A stretch of DNA of 64,000 nucleotides from Chrysophaeum taylorii (taxonomy: Eukaryota > Sar > Pelagophyceae > Pelagomonadales > Pelagomonadaceae), in assembly GCA_029834535.1 (NCBI GenBank), contig JAQMWT010000323.1, positions 1-64,000 on the forward strand, in the 5' to 3' direction. Shown in pieces: positions 40,926 through 52,700 of the stretch. A model generated the notes under the pieces. The model searched no databases, was not told where the DNA came from, and worked only from the letters and a program-made list of their open reading frames with translations. Both the position numbers and the translations under genes were made by a program. Position 1 is the stretch's first letter; every line of letters starts with the position of its first letter.

Positions 40926-41600
40926 CTAACCCGCGTGCTCGTGGAAGGCCATTTTAAGGGAGGGGGCGCCACGCGGGGATGCCCGGTGCTTGGTGAAGAT
41001 GTAGATCGTGGGGCCCCCACCCTCGAGGGCATGGACGTCGAGCCCCCACGCCACCACGGGCTGATCCCCTTTCGTCGTCGTCGTCGTCGTCGTGAGGCCG
41101 TCGATGACCGGCCGGAGCCAATCATCCATCCCGTCGACGAGGTGGTGGGAGCACACGACGAAGCGCCCACCGACGCGCAGGACGCGGCTGACCTCGGCGC
41201 AGGCAGCTTGGACCGCCGCGGCCCCGCCGCAGATCATGGCGTCTATAGTACCCTTGTCGACGACGACGTCAAACGTCGACGCTCCAAAGCGCAGCGCCCG
41301 GACATCGTCGCAATAAACCTCGATCTCCAAGCCCCGCGTCTCGCGCCGCAGCGCCCTCACCGCCTTCTCGACGATATCGACGCCCACGAGACGACCCCGG
41401 TGCCCGTCTCTCCTCAAATCGGCGAGGAACAGCGAGGTCCCGCACCCCATATCAAGGACAGCCGAGCCTCTCCTCACGAAGCCGAGCAACGGCCGAATCG
41501 ACGCGAACGATACGAACCACTCGAACCGCGAGTCGTCCGCGGCGTACCTCTCACCCCAGTATCCAGGGCACTCGTACTTATTAATCGCGGAGGAGGCCAT
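40926..41600 (-). CDS. EEF1AKMT4/METTL13-type class I methyltransferase
   Basis: 224 aa from Met at 41600. The N-terminal YWGERYAADDSRFEWF is the family's YW-x-x-RY-x-FEW signature. Motif I is VLDMGCGTS, motif II GVDIVEKAV, followed by DDVRAL and the very diagnostic VVDKGTIDA, then EVSRVLRVGGRFVV. Related proteins methylate lysines of elongation factor 1A or other proteins. A (ACG)n tract makes an octa-Thr loop (41080-41095 region), so loop length is likely variable between strains. It is transcribed away from the MATE transporter gene, with 126 bp between start codons. Confidence 0.8.
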   Translation of the reverse strand: MASSAINKYECPGYWGERYAADDSRFEWFVSFASIRPLLGFVRRGSAVLDMGCGTSLFLADLRRDGHRGRLVGVDIVEKAVRALRRETRGLEIEVYCDDVRALRFGASTFDVVVDKGTIDAMICGGAAAVQAACAEVSRVLRVGGRFVVCSHHLVDGMDDWLRPVIDGLTTTTTTTKGDQPVVAWGLDVHALEGGGPTIYIFTKHRASPRGAPSLKMAFHEHAG

Positions 41601-41726
41601 AGTGTCTGTCTGTAAATGCCATCTAGGGTAAGGTATTTTCATTTTCTCGACGCTAAACCCTCTTTCCTTGTCTCCTTCCTCGTTCCCAAGACTTATTATT
41701 CCTGGAACGACGACGATCCGTTGCAC
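41601..41726. promoter_or_regulatory. Divergent promoter, methyltransferase/MATE
   Basis: 126 bp separate the two start codons and must hold both 5' leaders. I see no TATA-like box. The assignment rests only on the divergent gene layout. Confidence 0.4.
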
Positions 41727-43371
41727 ATGGCGCGGGACGAAGCGAACGCCGAGTACGCGTTGCTCGAGGAGGAGGAGGAGGAGGAGGGGTTGCGACACGA
41801 GATTTCCGCGTTTTTGAAATTAGTGTGGCCCGTCGCGTTAACGTCGATCATCGAGTTCGTGCCGTCGCTCGTGTCGGTGGCCGTTGTGGGTCGTTTCTGC
41901 GACAGGAACGCCCTCGACGGCGCGGCGCTGGGGACCATGTACTTCAACATCGCGGCGCTTTCTATCGGGCTCGGGCTGACGACGGCGATGGACACGCTCG
42001 CACCGCAGGCTGTGGGCGCGGGCAAGAACAAGCTGCTGGGCGTGTACGTTCAGCGAGGCGGACTGGTGCTCGGCGTGCTCTTGGTGCCGATCGCTTGCGC
42101 GGGAACCTTCGCCGGAAGCATTTTGAGGGGCCTCGGCCAGCCCCCCGAGGTCGCGCACCGCGCGGGCGAGTACGTCCGTTGGTCGCTGCCGTCACTCCCG
42201 TGCTTCTGGGCCTTCGAACTCGTCCGCAAAGTGTTTCACGCGTTTGGAATAGTGAGTGTCGCGTCGTCGCAACGTGAAAAGTATCCAGGTCCGGCCGCTC
42301 GTGTGGATCGGCGTCGCGAGCACCCTGAGCCACTGCGTCCTCGCGTACGCCCTCGTCGCCACCGATTGGTTTGTCGCGGACCTCGGCTTCGCGGGCGCCG
42401 CCGTCGCGCGCAGTTGTTCGATGTTTGTGGCCCTCGCCTCGCTCTGCGCCTACTCGGCCTTCTCGGGCCTCTCGGAGAAATGGTGGCCCGGGGTCGTTCC
42501 CTTGAGCATCCTCACGCGCGACGTCGCCACCTTCCTCCGTCTCGGCGGCGCCGGCTGCGCCGCGATCTGCTTCGAATGGTGGGCCTTCGAGATGCTCGCC
42601 TTGTTCGCGGGCTTGCTCCCGAAACGCCCCGACGTCTACATCGGGGCCCACGCGGTCCTTTTCAACCTCGCCGCCCTCTTCTACATGGGTCTTTCGGGCT
42701 GCGCCGCCGCCGCGAGCGTCCGTACGGGCCTCGCCCTCGGCGCCGGCGACGCCCCCCGCGCAAAGCGCGCCGTCGCCGTCTCCCTCGCTTTCGCTCTTTT
42801 CGTCGGTGCCGCCAACGCCGTCGCACTTTTCGCGTGCCGAGACGTCCTCCCGGGCTTGTTTGCCCGCGACAACGCCATCCGCCACGCCGCCATGATCGCC
42901 ATGCCTGCGCTCAGCGTCTACCAGGTCTTCGACGCCTGGAACGCCGTCAGCGGCGGCGTCATGCGCGGCGCGGGCAGACAGGAAACACCCGCCTTCATCA
43001 TGCTCGCGGCCTACTACATCTTCGGCATCCCCGCGGCCCTCGTTCTCGCCTTTGCCCGCGACTATAGACTCGTCGGTCTCTGGCTCGGCCTCACCTTTGG
43101 CCTCGTCATCGCCTCCGTGATGCTCGGCTATGGCCTCCTCACCCTCGACTGGCCCACCCTCGTCATCGAAGCGAGGGAACGCGCGGACGCCCACGCCCGC
43201 CGCATCTCCTCGGACGACGACCACGCGGACCGCCTCGGCCGCGACACCGTCGTCAGTACTGGCGTCAGTCTCCCCGACTTCGACGACGATGGTGATGATC
43301 ACGATAATGATCTTCATCATCATAATCGGAAACTCGACGACTTTGATGAAGAAGATATTGCCGTCTGCTAA
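41727..43371 (+). CDS. MATE-family multidrug/toxin exporter
   Basis: 535 aa in two exons, 41727-42251 and 42289-43371. After an acidic N-tail (poly-Glu from a GAG run) it has about 12 membrane helices with MATE landmarks: FLKLVWPVALTSIIEFVPSL, VVGRFCDRNALDGAALGTMY, and TAMDTLAPQAVGAGKNKLLG, where most family members have LETLCGQA-x-GA. RKVFHAFGIVRPLVW spans the splice junction. The second half shows the usual pseudo-symmetry (SLCAYSAFSGLSEKW, GAGDAPRAKRAVAVS). MATE proteins export organic cations or metabolites in exchange for H+ or Na+. Upstream Met codons in frame are less likely starts because they lie within the divergent promoter. Confidence 0.88.
42252..42288 (+). other. 37-bp intron in the MATE gene
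   Basis: GTGAGT donor and ATCCAG acceptor, phase 0. Reading through gives a frame change; removing it restores the family sequence FHAFGIVRPLVWIGVA. Confidence 0.8.
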
Positions 43372-43769
43372 TTACTTTTTTAGGATCCCCTTTCGTCGTC
43401 ATATACGCGCGCAGTGCATGCGTGCACACGCACCGAGGATTCGTGTCCTGTAAAGCTCTTGCAGAAAAAAGGCCCCCGTCGGCACTGCGTTGAATCAAGG
43501 TTGAAATCTTATGGCTCCCTGGACGGACGGACGGACGGACGGACTTCCGCGAATCTACTATCTATAACTCGAGGTAAAAAAAAATCCTCACGCCCGAGGT
43601 CTTCGTCCTTATCTTCGGGACTCTGGGTCCCGAAGAACTAACTATCTGCGACGCGCCTTTGTATTCTTTGCGCTTAGCAAGATGAGCACGACGACACTCG
43701 GGATATTAAGTGTAATTATGTAGTTCATCCTAGACGAGCCCCGAACCGTGCGCACATATCTGTTTCCTA
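43372..43769. other. Convergent intergenic region
   Basis: Separates the 3' ends of the MATE gene and the giant minus-strand gene. It includes a (GGAC)n run at 43522-43545. No gene is seen. Confidence 0.5.
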
Positions 43770-46700
43770 TTATGCTAGAGGGTACCTGCGGGCTCTCCTC
43801 CTCGTCAGATCTGCGATCGCTCGCCTCGCATGTGCGAGTTCACGCTGGGTGCTCGCGAGTGACGATTCGAGAGCGTCAACACGCGTGTGCAAGCTACGGA
43901 AAGCCTCCACGAGCAACGGACCGACCGCGTCGACTTGTAGTGAGCGCCAGCCCTTCGAGTCCTCGTAAACAATCTCCGGAAACACCCCCGCGACTTCTTG
44001 GGCAATAAACCCGAAATGGGTAGCGTTGTCGGGCGACGTTTCGTTCGACCACTGGTAACTCACGCCGCGTATATCGAGTAGTCGTTGTGATCGCGACTCC
44101 AGGGACGTGATATTGCGTTTTAATCGGACGTCCGACGACGTCACAAAACTCGTCGCGGTTACTTGCGACGTGCTCGTCACTCCAGCAACAGTGAGCGTGC
44201 CGGCGCTTGCCGTAATTGATCCTGTGCTCGTGATGTGAGCCGCCTCCGCAGCATTCGCTACTGTTAATGCAGCGGTACTCTGAATCCCAGCCGCATATAA
44301 AGTGCTCGTGCCAGTCACGGCAGCGGTGCTCGTAATTCCAGCAACTGCGAGAGTGCTCGTGCCAGTAACAGCGGCGGTACTTGAGATGCCAGCAACTGTC
44401 AGGGTCCCAGCGCTCGCAGTAATCGAGCCTCCGCTCGTGACGTGCGCCGCTTCCGCGGCATTGGCGACAGTCAATGCCGCTGTACTTTGAATGCCGGCTG
44501 CGTAGAGAGTGCTTGTGCCAGTCACCGCCGCGGTGCTCGTAATGCCGGCGACTGCGAGCGTACTTGTACCAGTTACGGCAGCAGTACTCGTGATGCCTGC
44601 TACGGTTAGAGTCCCGGCGCTCGCGGTAATTGAGCCTCCGCTCGTGAGATGAGCGGCTTCCGCAGCGTTGGCAACAGTCAATGCCGCGGTACTTTGAATG
44701 CCGGCTGTGTAGAGAGTACTTGTGCCAGTCACCGCCGCGGTGCTCGTAATACCGGCGACGGCGAGCGTGCTTGTGCCAGTGACGGCGGCAGTACTCGTGA
44801 TGCCTGCTACAGTAAGAGTCCCGGCGCTCGCGGTGATCGAGCCTCCGCTCGTGAGATGAGCGGCTTCGGCAGCGTTGGCAACAGTCAATGCCGCTGTACT
44901 TTGAATGCCGGCTGCGTAGAGAGTGCTTGTGCCAGTCACCGCCGCGGTGCTCGTTATACCGGCGACGGCGAGTGTGCTTGTACCAGTCATGGCGGCAGTA
45001 CTCGTGATGCCTGCTATGGTAAGAGTCCCGGCGCTCGCTGTGATTGAGCCTCCGCTCGTGAGATGAGCGGCTTCCGCAGCGTTGGCGACCGTCAATGCCG
45101 CGGTACTCTGAATTCCGGCCGCAAACAACGTACTTGTGCCAGTCACCGCCGCGGTGCTCGTAATACCGGCGACGGCGAGTGTGCTTGTACCAGTGACGGC
45201 AGCAGTACTCGTGATGCCTGCTACGGTTAGAGTCCCGGCGCTCGCGGTGATCGAGCCTCCGCTCGTAAGATGAGCGGCTTCAGCAGCGTTGGCGACCGTC
45301 AATGCCGCTGTACTTTGAATGCCGGCTGCGTAGAGAGTGCTTGTGCCAGTCACCGCCGCAGTGCTCGTAATGCCGGCGACTGCGAGCGTGCTTGTACCAG
45401 TGACGGCGGCAGTACTCGTGATGCCTGCGACGGTTAGAGTCCCGGCGCTCGCGGTGATCGAGCCTCCGCTCGTGAGATGAGCGGCTTCAGCAGCGTTGGC
45501 GACAGTCAATGCCGCCGTACTCTGAATTCCGGCAGCAAACAACGTGCTTGTGCCAGTCACCGCCGCGGTGCTCGTAATGCCGGCGACTGCGAGCGTGCTT
45601 GTGCCAGTGACGGCGGCAGTACTCGTGATGCCTGCGATGGTAAGAGTCCCGGCGCTCGCGGTGATCGAGCCTCCGCTCACGAGATGAGCGGCTTCCGCAG
45701 CGTTGGCGACAGTCAATGCCGCGGTACTTTGAATTCCGGCCGCAAACAACGTGCTTGTGCCAGTCACCGCCGCGGTGCTCGTAATGCCGGCGACGGCGAG
45801 TGTGCTTGTACCAGTGACGGCGGCAGTACTCGTGATGCCTGCGATGGTAAGAGTCCCGGCGCTCGCGGTGATCGAGCCTCCGCTCGTGAGATGAGCGGCT
45901 TCCGCAGCGTTGGCAACAGTCAATGCCGCGGTACTTTGAATTCCGGCCGCAAACAACGTGCTTGTGCCAGTCACCGCCGCGGTGCTCGTAATGCCGGCGA
46001 CTGCGAGCGTGCTTGTGCCAGTGACGGCGGCAGTACTCGTGATGCCTGCTATGGTAAGAGTCCCGGCGCTCGCTGTGATTGAGCCTCCGCTCGTGAGATG
46101 AGCGGCTTCCGCCGCGTTGGCAACAGTCAATGCCGCTGTACTTTGAATGCCGGCTGCGTAGAGAGTGCTTGTGCCAGACACCGCCGCGGTGCTCGTAATT
46201 CCAGCTATTGCAAGAGTGCTTGTACCAGTCACGGCAGCAGTAGTCGAGATGCCAGCAACTGTAAGAGTCCCAGCACTTGCTGTGATCGAGCCTCCACTGG
46301 TCAGATGCGCCGCTTCCGCAGCGTTGGCCACAGTTAATGCAGCCGTGCTCTGAATGCCGGCGGCATACAATGTGCTTGTGCCAGTTACGGCAGCAGTGCT
46401 CGTAATGCCGGCGACTGCGAGCGTGCTTGTACCCGTGACGGCAGCAGTACTCGTGATGCCTGCGATGGTAAGAGTCCCGGCGCTCGCGGTGATCGAGCCA
46501 CCGCTCGTGAGATGAGCGGCTTCCGCTGCGTTGGCGACAGTTAATGCCGCTGTACTCTGAATTCCTGCAGCAAGCAATGTGCTTGTACCAGTGACGGCGG
46601 CAGTACTCGTGATACCAGCAACTGCGAGCGTGCTTGTACCAGTGACGGCGGCAGTACTGGAGATGCCTGCCACTGTTAGAGTCCCGGCGCTCGCAGTGAT

Positions 46701-49700
46701 AGAACCTCCGCTCGTGAGATGCGCCGCTTCAGCAGCGTTGGCGACAGTCAATGCCGCTGTACTCTGAATTCCGGCCGCAAACAACGTGCTTGTGCCAGTA
46801 ATGGCTGCAGTGCTCGTGATACCGGCGACTGCGAGCGTGCTCGTGCCTGTGACGGCAGCAGTACTCGAGATACCTGCTACTGTTAGAGTCCCGGCGCTCG
46901 CTGTGATCGAGCCTCCGCTTGTGAGATGAGCGGCTTCAATAGCGTTGGCGACAGTCAATGCCGCTGTACTTTGAATCCCTGCTGCGTACAGAGTGCTCGT
47001 GCCTGTCACGGCAGCAGTACTTGTGATTCCAGCAATCGCAAGCGTGCTCGTGCCTGTCACGGCGGCCGAACTTGCGATGCCTGCGACTGTGAGAGTACCC
47101 GCGCTAGCCGTAATCGAGCCTCCACTCGTGATATGAGCAGCTTCCGCAGCGTTAGTAACAGTCAATGCTGCTGTGCTTTGAATACCGGCGGCATACAGCG
47201 TGCTTGTGCCAGTAACAGCAGCAGTGCTCGTAATGCCGGCAACTGCGAGCGTGCTTGTACCAGTGACGGCAGCGGTACTCGCGATGCCAGCGATTGTGAG
47301 AGTTCCAGCACTTGCTGTGATTGAGCCTCCGCTCGTGAGATGCGCCGCTTCTGCGGCGTTGGCGACAGTCAATGCCGCGGTACTTTGAATCCCGGCTGCA
47401 TACAGAGTGCTCGTGCCTGTAACGGCGGCTGTACTCGTGATACCGGCAACAGTGAGAGTCCCTGCACTTGCTGTGATCGACCCCCCGCTGGTGAGATGCG
47501 CCGCTTCCAGAGCGCTGGCGACAGTTAATGCCGCTGTACTTTGAATGCCGGCGGCATGGAGCGTGCTCGTGCCAGTCACTGCAGCAGTGCTTGTGATACC
47601 TGCAATAGCAAGAGTGCTTGTGCCTGTCACGGCGGCGGTACTCGTTATGCCCGCGACAGTGAGAGTACCAGCGCTCGCCGTGATCGATCCACCGCTTGTG
47701 AGATGAGCAGCTTCCGCAGCATTGGTGACAGTTAATGCCGCTGTGCTTTGAATGCCGGCGGCATAGAGTGTGCTCGTGCCGGTTATTGCAGCCGTACTTG
47801 TGATACCGGCGACTGCGAGGGTGCTTGTTCCAGTCACTGCGGCTGTACTTGTGATGCCAGCTACGGTTAAAGTTCCGGCGCTTGCCGTGATCGAGCCTCC
47901 ACTTGTGAGATGCGCCGCTTCCGCAGCATTCGCGACAGTCAATGCAGCTGTGCTTTGAATGCCAGCCGCGTAGACTGTACTGGTGCCAGTCACGGCAGCT
48001 GTGCTCGTAATGCCAGCGACAGCGAGAGTGCTCGTTCCTGTCACAGCAGCAGTGCTCGCAATGCCAGCGACTGTCAATGTCCCGGCGCTTGCTGTGATAG
48101 AGCCACCACTAGTGATATGCGCTGCTTCTGCAGCATTGGCGACTGTTAACGCAGCAGTACTCTGAATCCCAGCCGCATTTAAAGTGCTCGTGCCAGTAAT
48201 GGCCGCTGTGCTCGTTATTCCAGCAATTGCAAGGGTACTAGTACCAGTGACTGCCGCAGTGCTCGTGATGCCTGCTACTGTTAGGGTTCCCGCGCTTGCC
48301 GTGATCGATCCGCCGCTTGTAAGATGCGCTGCTTCTGCAGCATTGGCTACAGTCAACGCGGCAGTACTTTGAATACCTGCGGCAAACAACGTGCTCGTGC
48401 CAGTAACAGCAGCTGTGCTCGTGATGCCAGCAATTGCGAGTGTGCTTGTTCCTGTAACGGCAGCACTGCTCGTTATACCAGCAACAGTGAGAGTTCCAGC
48501 GCTCGCCGTGATCGAACCTCCACTGGTGAGGTGCGCGGCTTCTGCAGCGTTAGCGACAGTCAACGCAGCTGTGCTTTGAATACCCGCGGCGTAGAGCGTA
48601 CTCGTCCCAGTTATTGCAGCGGTGCTCGTGATACCTGCGACAGCGAGTGTACTCGTTCCAGTCACTGCGGCAGTGCTTGCAATACCCGCGACTGTAAGAG
48701 TTCCGGCGCTTGCTGTGATGGATCCTCCGCTTGTGAGATGTGCCGCTTCCGCAGCGTTGGCGACAGTCAATGCCGCTGTGCTTTGAATCCCGCCGGCATA
48801 GAGGGTGCTCGTACCAGTGATTGCAGCGGTGCTCGTTATTCCAGCTACTGAGAGAGTGCTCGTTCCAGTCACAGCGGCGGTACTTGTGATACCGGCAACG
48901 GTGAGGGTCCCTGCGCTCGCTGTGATAGATCCTCCACTTGTAATGTGCGCAGCCTCCGCGGCATTGGCGACAGTCAACGCCGCGGTGCTTTGAATACCAG
49001 CGGCGTAGAGTGTGCTGGTCCCCGTCACTGCAGCAGTACTCGTGATACCAGCAACTGTAAGTGTCCCAGCGCTCGCCGTGATCGAGCCCGAGCTTGTGAT
49101 GTGCGCAGCTTCCGCTGCATTCGCGACAGTCAACGCCGCGGTGCTTTGAATACCGGCGGCGTAAAGTGTACTGGTCCCTGTTATTGCGGCAGTACTCGTA
49201 ATTCCAGCGACGGTGAGAGTCCCGGCGCTTGCCGTGATCGACCCCGTGCTGGTGACATGCGCAGCCTCCGCGGCATTGGCAACAGTCAACGCCGCGGTGC
49301 TTTGAATACCAGCGGCGTAGAGTGTGCTGGTCCCCGTCACTGCAGCAGTACTCGTGATACCAGCAACTGTAAGTGTCCCAGCGCTCGCCGTGATCGAGCC
49401 CGTGCTTGTGATGTGCGCAGCTTCCGCTGCATTCGCGACAGTCAACGCGGCGGTGCTTTGAATACCAGCGGCATAGAGTGTGCTGGTCCCTGTCATTGCG
49501 GCAGTACTCGTGATTCCAGCGACGGTGAGGGTCCCGGCGCTTGCCGTGATCGACCCCGTGCTGGTGACATGCGCAGCCTCCGCGGCATTGGCGACAGTCA
49601 ACGCCGCGGTGCTTTGAATACCAGCGGCGTAGAGGGTGCTGGTCCCAGTCACTGCAGCAGTACTCGTGATACCAGCAACCGTAAGTGTCCCAGCGCTCGC

Positions 49701-52700
49701 CGTGATCGAGCCCGTGCTTGTGATGTGCGCAGCTTCAGCGGCATTGGCGACAGTCAACGCCGCGGTGCTTTGAATACCGGCGGCGTAAAGTGTACTGGTC
49801 CCTGTCATTGCGGCAGTACTCGTAATTCCAGCGACGGTGAGAGTCCCGGCGCTTGCTGTGATCGACCCCGTGCTGGTGACGTGCGCAGCCTCCGCTGCAT
49901 TTGCGACTGTCAACGCTGCGGTGCTTTGAATACCGGCTGTATACAATGTGCTCGTTCCAGTCACTGCGGCGGTGCTCGTAATTCCAGCGACAGTCAAGGT
50001 GCCCGCAGCAGCAGTGATAGATCCAGTGCTCGTAATGTGTGCAGCCTCTGCGGCATTGGCTACCGTCAACGCTGCGGTGCTTTGAATGCCAGCGGCGTAG
50101 AGAGTGCCTGTCCCCGTCACGGCGGCGGTGCTCGTAATTCCTGCGACAGTGAGGGTTCCAGCGCTCGCCGTGATCGACCCCGTGCTCGTGATATGCGCAG
50201 CCTCCGCTGCGTTGGCTACTGTCAACGCTGCGGTGCTTTGAATACCGGCTGCATACAATGTGCTCGTTCCAGTCACCGCAGCAGTGCTCGTTATTCCAGC
50301 GACAGTCAACGTGCCCGCAGACGCAGTTATAGATCCAGTGCTCGTGATATGCGCAGCCTCCGCGGCATCGGCTACGGTCAACGCCGCAGTGCTTTGAATA
50401 CCGGCGGCATAGAGAGTGCTTGTCCCCGTCACGGCGGCTGTGCTCGTAATTCCAGCGACAGTAAGAGTCCCGGCGCTTGCTGTGATCGACCCCGTGCTAG
50501 TGATGTGCGCAGCCTCCGCTGCATTGGCGACTGTCAACGCTGCGGTGCTTTGAATACCGGCCGCATACAACGTGCTTGTTCCAGTTAACGCAGCGGTGCT
50601 CGTAATTCCAGCGACAGTTAACGTGCCCGCAGAAGCAGTGATAGATCCAGTGCTTGTGATGTGCGCAGCCTCCGCGGCATCAGCTACGGTCAACGCCGCA
50701 GTGCTTTGAATACCGGCGGCATAGAGAGTGCTTGTCCCCGTCACGGCGGCCGTGCTCGTAATTCCAGCGACAGTAAGAGTTCCAGCGCTCGCCGTGATCG
50801 ACCCCGTGCTCGTGATGTGCGCAGCCTCCGCTGCATTGGCGACAGTCAATGCCGCGGTGCTTTGAATACCGGCCGCATACAACGTGCTTGTTCCAGTTAC
50901 CGCAGCGGTGCTCGTAATTCCAGCGACAGTTAACGTGCCCGCAGAAGCAGTGATAGATCCAGTGCTTGTGATGTGCGCAGCCTCCGCGGCATCGGCTACG
51001 GTCAACGCCGCAGTGCTTTGAATGCCAGCGGCGTAGAGAGTGCTTGTCCCCGTCACCGCGGTGGTGCTGGTGATTCCCGCGACGGTAAGAGTTCCAGCGC
51101 TCGCCGTGATCGACCCCGTGCTCGTGATGTGCGCAGCCTCCGCTGCATTGGCGACTGTCAATGCCGCGGTGCTTTGAATACCGGCCGCATGCAACGTGCT
51201 CGTTCCAGTCACCGCAGCGGTACTCGAAATTCCAGCGACGGTCAACGTGCCCGCAGTAGCAGTGATAGATCCAGTGCTCGTAATGTGCGCAGCCTCCGCG
51301 GCATTGGCTACCGTCAGTGCTGCCGTGCTTTGAATGCCGGCCGCATAGAGTGTGCTTGTCCCCGTCACCGCGGCGGTGCTCGTGATTCCTGCAACGGTGA
51401 GAGTTCCAGAGCTCGCCGTGATCGACCCCGTGCTCGTAATGTGTGCAGCCTCTGCTGCATTGGCGACTGTCAATGCCGCGGTGCTTTGAATACCGGCCAC
51501 ATACAACGTGCTCGTTCCAGTCACCGCAGCGGTGCTCGTAATTCCAGCGACGGTCAACGTGCCCGCAGTAGCAGTGATAGATCCAGTGCTCGTAATGTGC
51601 GCAGCCTCCGCGGCATTGGCTACCGTCAGTGCTGCCGTGCTTTGGATGCCGGCCGCATAGAGTGTGCTTGTCCCCGTCACCGCGGCGGTGCTCGTGATTC
51701 CTGCAACGGTGAGAGTTCCAGAGCTCGCCGTGATCGACCCCGTGCTCGTAATGTGTGCAGCCTCTGCTGCATTGGCGACTGTCAATGCCGCGGTGCTTTG
51801 AATACCGGCCACATACAACGTGCTCGTTCCAGTCACCGCAGCGGTGCTCGTAATTCCAGCGACAGTCAAGGTGCCCGCAGAAGCAGTGATAGATCCAGTG
51901 CTCGTAATGTGCGCAGCCTCCGCGGCATTGGCTACCGTCAACGCTGCCGTGCTTTGGATGCCAGCCGCGTAAAGTGTGCTTGTCCCCGTCACGGCGGCGG
52001 TGCTCGTGATTCCCGCGACAGTGAGAGTTCCAGCGCTCGCCGTGATCGACCCCGTGCTCGTAATATGCGCAGCCTCTGCTGCATTAGCCACAGTCAATGC
52101 CGCGGTGCTTTGAATACCGGCCACATACAACGTGCTCGTTCCAGTCACCGCAGCGGTGCTCGTAACTCCAGCAACAGTGAGAGTGCCCGCGCTCGCGGTG
52201 ATAGATCCAGTGCTTGTAATGTGCGCTGCTTCAAGAGCACCCGCTACAGTCAATGCTGCGGTGCTTTGAATACCGGCCGCATAAAGTGTGCTGGTCCCCG
52301 TCACTGCGGCGGTGCTGGTGATTCCAGCGACCGTGAGAGTGCCCGCACTCGCGGTAATCGACCCAGTGCTCGTGATATGCGCAGCCTCCGCGGCATTGGC
52401 AACCGTCAACGCAGCGGTACTTTGAATTCCGGCCGCGTAGAGCGTACTCGTCCCAGTGACGGCAGCAGTGCTTGAGATGCCAGCGACAGTGAGAGTCCCA
52501 GCGCTCGCAGTTATTGATCCAGTACTGGTGATGTGCGCCGCTTCTGCAGCACCGGCGACCGTCAACGCAGCGGTGCTCTGAATGCCACTCGCGTAGAGCG
52601 TGCTGGTTCCAGTGATGGCAGCCGTGCTGGTGATTCCCGCGACAGTGAGAGTGCCCGACGAGGCTGTTATCGAGCCGGTGCTCGTGATATGTGCTACCTC

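Noticed and set aside
38504-41170. Single 888-residue gene including the DH-PH domain
   Set aside because: Its first 500 residues are Arg/Gly/Ala-rich and lie out of frame over the methyltransferase and coiled-coil genes; only the last 353 residues are real.
48945-52475. Plus-strand frames of 500 and 547 residues over the repeat array
   Set aside because: They are the reverse reading of the fibre repeats (Ser/Arg/Cys-rich, no domain) and stay open only because the repeat unit lacks stops there.
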